11,178 bases of DNA from DATKWS01 sp035529435 (GTDB lineage Bacteria > Krumholzibacteriota > Krumholzibacteriia > Krumholzibacteriales > Krumholzibacteriaceae). The translations under genes were made by a program, and so were the position numbers. Positions 7,498 through 11,178 of the stretch are shown piece by piece (the first letter of the stretch is position 1; each line of letters opens with the position of its first letter). The notes under the pieces are model-generated. The model searched no databases and was not told the origin of the DNA. It worked only from the letters and a program-made list of their open reading frames with translations. The stretch is from positions 1-11,178 of the forward strand of contig DATKWS010000184.1 in assembly GCA_035529435.1 (NCBI GenBank). Reading direction: 5' to 3'.

Positions 7498-8235
7498 TTA
7501 CCGCCAGCCTGGTGTGCCATCTCCGGAGGGAAACCGCCGCAACACCCGTTCGGGGTAATTTGTGAAAATGCCATCCGCGCCGAGTCGGTGCACCCTCACG
7601 ATTTCGTCCGGATGATCGACGGTAAAGACAAAGACACGCAGTCCATGCGCATGGGCATCATCAACGAACCGGCGGTCGACGAACGCCGCTGAAGGGTGAA
7701 CGGAATAGGCACCGATCGCCGATTCGATGGCTGTGTCATCCACCGGCGGACCGGTGAGCAATACGCCGATTTTAATCAGTGGATCGACGCGGCGCACTTC
7801 GGCGAGTTCTCGGTGATCGAATGATGACACGAGGAATAGATCATCCCGCCACCCGCGATCCCGAAAGGCGTCGATACACTCGACGACGGGTCGGGCGGTA
7901 CTCGGTCCTTTGAGTTCGACATTCACGCAGACCTTGCGATCTATCGTGTCGAGTACCTCGGCAAGGGTTGGGATCCGCTCGCCGTTTCCCGCGTCGAGCG
8001 ATCGCAGATACTCGAATGTCTGCCCGTGAATGGATCCGGCGCCGTTGGTCGTGCGCTCGAGGCGATCATCATGGAACACGACGAGCCGGCCGTCCACGTG
8101 GTATACATCCACTTCGACGCCATGGACGCCGAGCTCTAGTGCTTTTCGGACCGAGGCGAGTGTATTTTCGGGGGCATGACCCATTGCGCCCCTGTGGCCG
8201 ATGCATAGAAAGTCGCGATCCGTCACCTGCTCCAT
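7498..8235 (-). CDS. Glycerophosphodiester phosphodiesterase (UgpQ-like)
   Basis: The enzyme hydrolyses glycerophosphodiesters, released from phospholipids, to sn-glycerol 3-phosphate and an alcohol. At 245 residues it is about the size of E. coli UgpQ, with no signal peptide or membrane span, so it is probably cytoplasmic. The GDPD TIM-barrel signatures are complete: HRG at 14-16 followed by APENT, the metal-binding EVD at 41-43, the catalytic-type HDD at 55-57 followed by LERTTNG, NVELKG with E107, and GADGIFTNYPE near the end. The start is supported by AAGGA 7 bases before the ATG. That site lies in the 10-bp gap after the membrane protein gene upstream, so the two are almost certainly cotranscribed, perhaps linking lipid turnover with envelope glycosylation. 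The exact substrate (glycerophosphoethanolamine, -glycerol or another) cannot be read from sequence. Confidence 0.93.
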   Translation of the reverse strand: MEQVTDRDFLCIGHRGAMGHAPENTLASVRKALELGVHGVEVDVYHVDGRLVVFHDDRLERTTNGAGSIHGQTFEYLRSLDAGNGERIPTLAEVLDTIDRKVCVNVELKGPSTARPVVECIDAFRDRGWRDDLFLVSSFDHRELAEVRRVDPLIKIGVLLTGPPVDDTAIESAIGAYSVHPSAAFVDRRFVDDAHAHGLRVFVFTVDHPDEIVRVHRLGADGIFTNYPERVLRRFPSGDGTPGWR

Positions 8236-8245
8236 GGAGACGTCC

Positions 8246-9937
8246 TTACCGGTTGTCCGTGGACGGGGAAGCCATTCGTTTCAGCATGTTCAACGCCCTG
8301 GAGGCCGTCCCGGGAGGATTTTCAGCGTACGACAGTTGTTCGAGTTTCTCGATCACGTCCCCGAGCATCGCCGAATCCCCCCGGCGTACCGCTATTTCAC
8401 CGAGGATGAGATACAGGTCCGGACGATCCGGGTGGGCCCCCAGCATAGCGCGCACTTCGTGTCCGGCCCGCTCATACTCCCCGGCCGACATACAATAATT
8501 GACGAGCTTGATGAGACCTTCCTCTCCGTACCCCAGGTATACCATCTTGCCGGGACCGTATGTCCAGTACAGGTGTTTGTTTTGCCACCCCTGTGTTTCT
8601 CCTGTGGCGTCCTGGAAGTCAACCGTCTCCACGAACGGGAAGAACAGTTTCAGGGCCTGCCCATCGATAAGCGCCCGTTCCACCATGAGAAACGTTGTGC
8701 GTCCCTTTCCCGCGCTTCCGCGCAGGCCCGTGGTGAGATCGACCTTCTCCCGTATGACGGAGGTCATGATGTACAGGTCTCCCTGCATGACACCGTTCTC
8801 AGCGCGGAAACCGGCAACGGCATTTCCCGCCGTCGCGGCGTAGCGAAGGATCGGATCCTCCAGTACCCCGTCCGTGAGTTCGGCCCTGCGATGGCGTACC
8901 CCCTGCGTGGCGGAATAGAAGATGAACGCGACGAGTATGGCTGCGGCCACCCCGCGGAGCGGGAGTTTTCCCAGTAATGCACCTGCCAGCAGCCACAACG
9001 GAATGAGCGGCAGGTAGAGATAGTAGAAATAGCTGTGCCTGACGAGTGGCAGCACCGGCAGGAGCAGGACGACGCACAGGAGGGACGCGCGCGCGAGCGG
9101 ACGCCTGATCCCGGGAAAACGCACGGATGCAACGCCGAACAGGACCGGCAGGATCAATCCCCACGGCGCCAGGCCGGTCTGGTATTCGGGAACTCTATCG
9201 GGACAGTAGTCCCAGATCCGGGCAAGCCACCCAGAGTAGGTGAGCAGATTGTACAGTACATTCATCCCGAAGGCGGTCTCGTACGGATGGCCCGCCGGAC
9301 GCGGTTTCAGGCTGCCGACGGCCAACAGTACCACCAGAGCGATCAGTGCCGCTCCGGCTCCCAGCAGCGCCCTGCGCTTGCGGGGGGCGGGCAGTATCAC
9401 GGCGAGCGCCGGAACAAGAAGGAAGGATGATTCCTTGCAGAGGAGGGAGAGGGATACGGCCGCCAGCGAAGCGGTCATTGAGGCGTACCCCCCGCCGAGG
9501 TAAAAGAAGGCGGCGAGCAGCGCGAAGAATGTCATGGAGACTTCCTGCATGCCGCTGATCCAGTGGAGCGGCATGAATGCAACCGGTGCCGCTATGAACA
9601 GCACAGACGCCGCGCAGGCGCCCATTTCCCGGATGCCGAGCCGCCGCGCCAGGATGAACACCATCCAGCCGTTCGCGGCGTGTAGAAGAATTGCTACGAG
9701 ATGATAGGGCCATGGATGGCCGTCGAAGAGACGCCATGCGGCGGTGAAGAAGAGGCGCACGGAAATGAGACGCCTGAACCCGAACGGTTCCTCGTCGAAG
9801 CCGGCCGCCTTCAAAAGGAACTGGAGATCGTCCAAGCTGAAGAAAACACGCAGCGCAGGCCAGTAGAGTGCAAGGGTGAGGAGAAGGAGGTAGAGGGGGA
9901 ACAGGCTGCTCGATGTGGATTCTCGTGATCGGTTCAT
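8246..9937 (-). CDS. Polytopic GT-C-like membrane glycosyltransferase with soluble TPR-like tail
   Basis: The 563-residue protein has about nine or ten hydrophobic spans within residues 12-345, for example PLYLLLLTLALYWPAL near 14 and LYLPLIPLWLLAGALL near 307. A soluble part of about 200 residues follows. The first loop carries DD at 36-37 (FSLDDLQFL) and a later FRRL...WPYHLVAILLHAANG stretch, the arrangement seen in GT-C-fold enzymes and TMTC/PMT-like proteins that transfer sugars from polyprenyl-phosphate donors outside the membrane. Residues about 468-552 (GLIKLVNYCMSAGEYERAG... and DLYLILGEIAVRRGDS) look like two or three TPR-type helical pairs. The donor and acceptor cannot be told. 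It lies between the propeller gene (110 bp upstream) and the phosphodiesterase gene (10 bp downstream), all on the minus strand. No clear Shine-Dalgarno precedes the ATG at 9937, but the N-terminus MNRSRESTSS before the first span is normal. A non-enzymatic membrane protein is the alternative. Confidence 0.7.
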   Translation of the reverse strand: MNRSRESTSSSLFPLYLLLLTLALYWPALRVFFSLDDLQFLLKAAGFDEEPFGFRRLISVRLFFTAAWRLFDGHPWPYHLVAILLHAANGWMVFILARRLGIREMGACAASVLFIAAPVAFMPLHWISGMQEVSMTFFALLAAFFYLGGGYASMTASLAAVSLSLLCKESSFLLVPALAVILPAPRKRRALLGAGAALIALVVLLAVGSLKPRPAGHPYETAFGMNVLYNLLTYSGWLARIWDYCPDRVPEYQTGLAPWGLILPVLFGVASVRFPGIRRPLARASLLCVVLLLPVLPLVRHSYFYYLYLPLIPLWLLAGALLGKLPLRGVAAAILVAFIFYSATQGVRHRRAELTDGVLEDPILRYAATAGNAVAGFRAENGVMQGDLYIMTSVIREKVDLTTGLRGSAGKGRTTFLMVERALIDGQALKLFFPFVETVDFQDATGETQGWQNKHLYWTYGPGKMVYLGYGEEGLIKLVNYCMSAGEYERAGHEVRAMLGAHPDRPDLYLILGEIAVRRGDSAMLGDVIEKLEQLSYAENPPGTASRALNMLKRMASPSTDNR

Positions 9938-10047
9938 ATAATTTGTGCTACAGGATCATGACAGCATATCCACCCGTCCCCGCCGAAAGGCGGAGTCCAA
10001 GTTCATGTGGAGTGCTTCGACCATGCTACAGCACTTTCATGCCGGCG

Positions 10048-11178
10048 TCAATCGGATCGTCGTGCCGCCCGGCCGGAAACCTGTTGATCGGGACTGTGAG
10101 GTCCCTGCATTGTACTCCCGGAGAGGGCCCTCAGCCGATCCTTGTACGGCTCGATGCCCGAGAGTATGCAGAGTTCCATTTGCGTGTCCCGCATGGTGAC
10201 GGTCGCAAGAGACGCGTCGCCGGGAGCCCAGCACGGCTGTCCCTCTCGTTGCGTGGTTTTCGTAAGAAGAACGGCGTTTTGCCCGTCCGCGGTGACGAGG
10301 TATACATCCATCTTTCCCCAGTCGCCGCCGGTTACCGCGATGAATGCGCCGTCGCCGCTCCATGCGGGGGCAAAATTCACCCTCCGGGGCGCTTCCACAC
10401 GCGTGCTGATCCCCCTTTCGCGGTCGAGAAGGTACAGCCCTTCCCCCTCGCGAATCGACGCGATCCATCTCCCGTCGGGCGAGAGAACGGGGAAACTGCC
10501 TACCCAGTCACTGGTGATCAGTTCCGGTTTTTCCTTCTCCATGTCGATCGACCAGATTTCTTGTCTTCCGGACCGGTTCGAACTGAAGATGATCTCCGAT
10601 CCGTCCGCGGCCCAGCACGGCGATATATCGAGTGCCGCGTGCGTCGTGATCCGCTCGAGCGCGCCGTTCAAATGGAACACGTAGATATCCATGTTCAGGC
10701 CGTCGGCGCCGCTTCCGGCAAAGGCGATCCGTTTCGAGTCGGGCGCCCATGTTATGGGATCATCGAGACCCGTTACACCGATGGTGCGCTCCGTCTGCCC
10801 GTCGCGGATGGAGACGATTCGTATGGCGCCTTCGCCGGTGGAGGAGACCGTCCTGACCGCGATCATGGTTCCATCCGGCGACCAGCGCGGACTGTAGAGT
10901 ATTTCCTCGCTCGGCGGCGTGAGCCGCGTTCGCGTCAACGGATCGGAATCCAGCCGCTTCTCGAATATGACCGCCTCCCGTCCCGTGAACACGGAGCTGT
11001 AACGCAGTTCACTGCGAACGAACATCGGATCGTATATCATCGGAAGCAGCTGGGGTCTCATCATCCGGATCGTCGCGCCGTGAAGTACAAGGTACTTCAC
11101 ATTGTTGGAGGCGAGGTACGCAAGTGTCCGGTCGATGGGCGCGACCGGTATCTCAAAATACTCACCGCCGGCATAGAA
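10048..11178 (-). CDS. GT39-type C-terminal domain fused to a TolB/PD40 beta-propeller, 5' end outside the window
   Basis: The frame stays open to the right edge, and the 26 residues before the first internal Met (position 11100) continue the fold, so the gene is cut and 376 residues are visible. The visible start, FYAGGEYFEIPVAPID, then MKYLVLHGATIRMMRPQL, resembles the soluble C-terminal domain of membrane mannosyl/arabinosyltransferases of the PMT/GT39 type, where YAGGE...P and YLV are common. About 60 residues further on begin six PD40/WD40-like blades, each with a W-[SA]-PDG-type core: SPRWSPDG, ITWAPDS, SPCWAADG, VLSPDG, PAWSGDG and PCWAPGD. TolB-like propellers bind protein partners or ligands, usually outside the cytoplasm. 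The last 25 or so residues are polar and unstructured. The catalytic membrane part is presumably beyond the edge. The propeller is certain; the GT39 link is likely. The stop is 110 bp before the next GT-C-like gene on the same strand. Confidence 0.75.
   Translation of the reverse strand, partial: FYAGGEYFEIPVAPIDRTLAYLASNNVKYLVLHGATIRMMRPQLLPMIYDPMFVRSELRYSSVFTGREAVIFEKRLDSDPLTRTRLTPPSEEILYSPRWSPDGTMIAVRTVSSTGEGAIRIVSIRDGQTERTIGVTGLDDPITWAPDSKRIAFAGSGADGLNMDIYVFHLNGALERITTHAALDISPCWAADGSEIIFSSNRSGRQEIWSIDMEKEKPELITSDWVGSFPVLSPDGRWIASIREGEGLYLLDRERGISTRVEAPRRVNFAPAWSGDGAFIAVTGGDWGKMDVYLVTADGQNAVLLTKTTQREGQPCWAPGDASLATVTMRDTQMELCILSGIEPYKDRLRALSGSTMQGPHSPDQQVSGRAARRSD

Noticed and set aside
9980..9993. 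Hairpin CCGCC-GAAA-GGCGG in the gap before the GT-C-like gene as a terminator
   Set aside because: The stem is short and no T run follows on either strand, so it gives no support for separating the two genes. Nothing else stands out in 9938-10047.
9946..10031. Direct repeat TGCTACAG at 9946-9953 and 10024-10031
   Set aside because: Two 8-bp copies 78 bases apart with no further similarity or flanking symmetry; could be chance.
1..11178. CRISPR array, tRNA, rRNA, insertion sequence, or phage and defence genes
   Set aside because: Neither strand shows regularly spaced repeats, cloverleaf-type sequence, transposase or integrase motifs, or terminal inverted repeats.

Overview
This 11.2 kb window is bacterial and about 60% G+C. 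It holds six protein-coding genes, two of them cut by the window edges, and one gene fragment. The gene families suggest an uncultured lineage of the FCB superphylum or a neighbouring candidate phylum (Krumholzibacteria, Eisenbacteria or Latescibacteria type). The reasons are a GWxTD-domain protein, a large secreted enzyme with a 'YPNPF...' FlgD-Ig-like C-terminal sorting tail, and paired membrane glycosyltransferase-like genes. One clean promoter has the classical TTGACA/TAAAAT form, which argues against Bacteroidetes proper. The phylum call is inference; no rRNA or other marker gene is present.

Layout from left to right. (1) The + strand opens inside a GWxTD-domain protein (1-1434) whose start lies outside the window. 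(2) Converging on it is a 1336-residue secreted GH57-like glycoside hydrolase (1476-5486, minus). It carries predicted carbohydrate-binding modules on both sides, a bacterial Ig-like domain, several Asp-rich calcium-type loops and a C-terminal sorting tail. It has a near-consensus promoter and a good ribosome binding site. (3) Just behind that promoter is a roughly 34-residue remnant of a sensor histidine kinase ATPase domain (about 5590-5691, plus). It stops next to a strong intrinsic terminator (minus) belonging to the next gene. (4) An ALDH7-family semialdehyde dehydrogenase (5760-7286, minus) stands alone with its own promoter, ribosome binding site and terminator. An 8-bp perfect inverted repeat upstream is a possible operator. 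(5) A probable operon on the minus strand runs from the right edge: a GT39-type C-terminal domain fused to a six-blade TolB/PD40 propeller (10048-11178, start outside the window), then a polytopic GT-C-like membrane protein with a soluble TPR-like tail (8246-9937), then a cytoplasmic-type glycerophosphodiester phosphodiesterase (7498-8235).

Functionally, the right side looks like envelope glycan or lipid metabolism and the left side like exported polysaccharide degradation. The ALDH is a separate catabolic unit. No CRISPR array, tRNA, rRNA, insertion sequence or obvious phage gene is visible. The items most worth a second look are the GT39-propeller fusion, the secreted GH57-like protein with altered motif 1, and the orphan histidine-kinase scrap.
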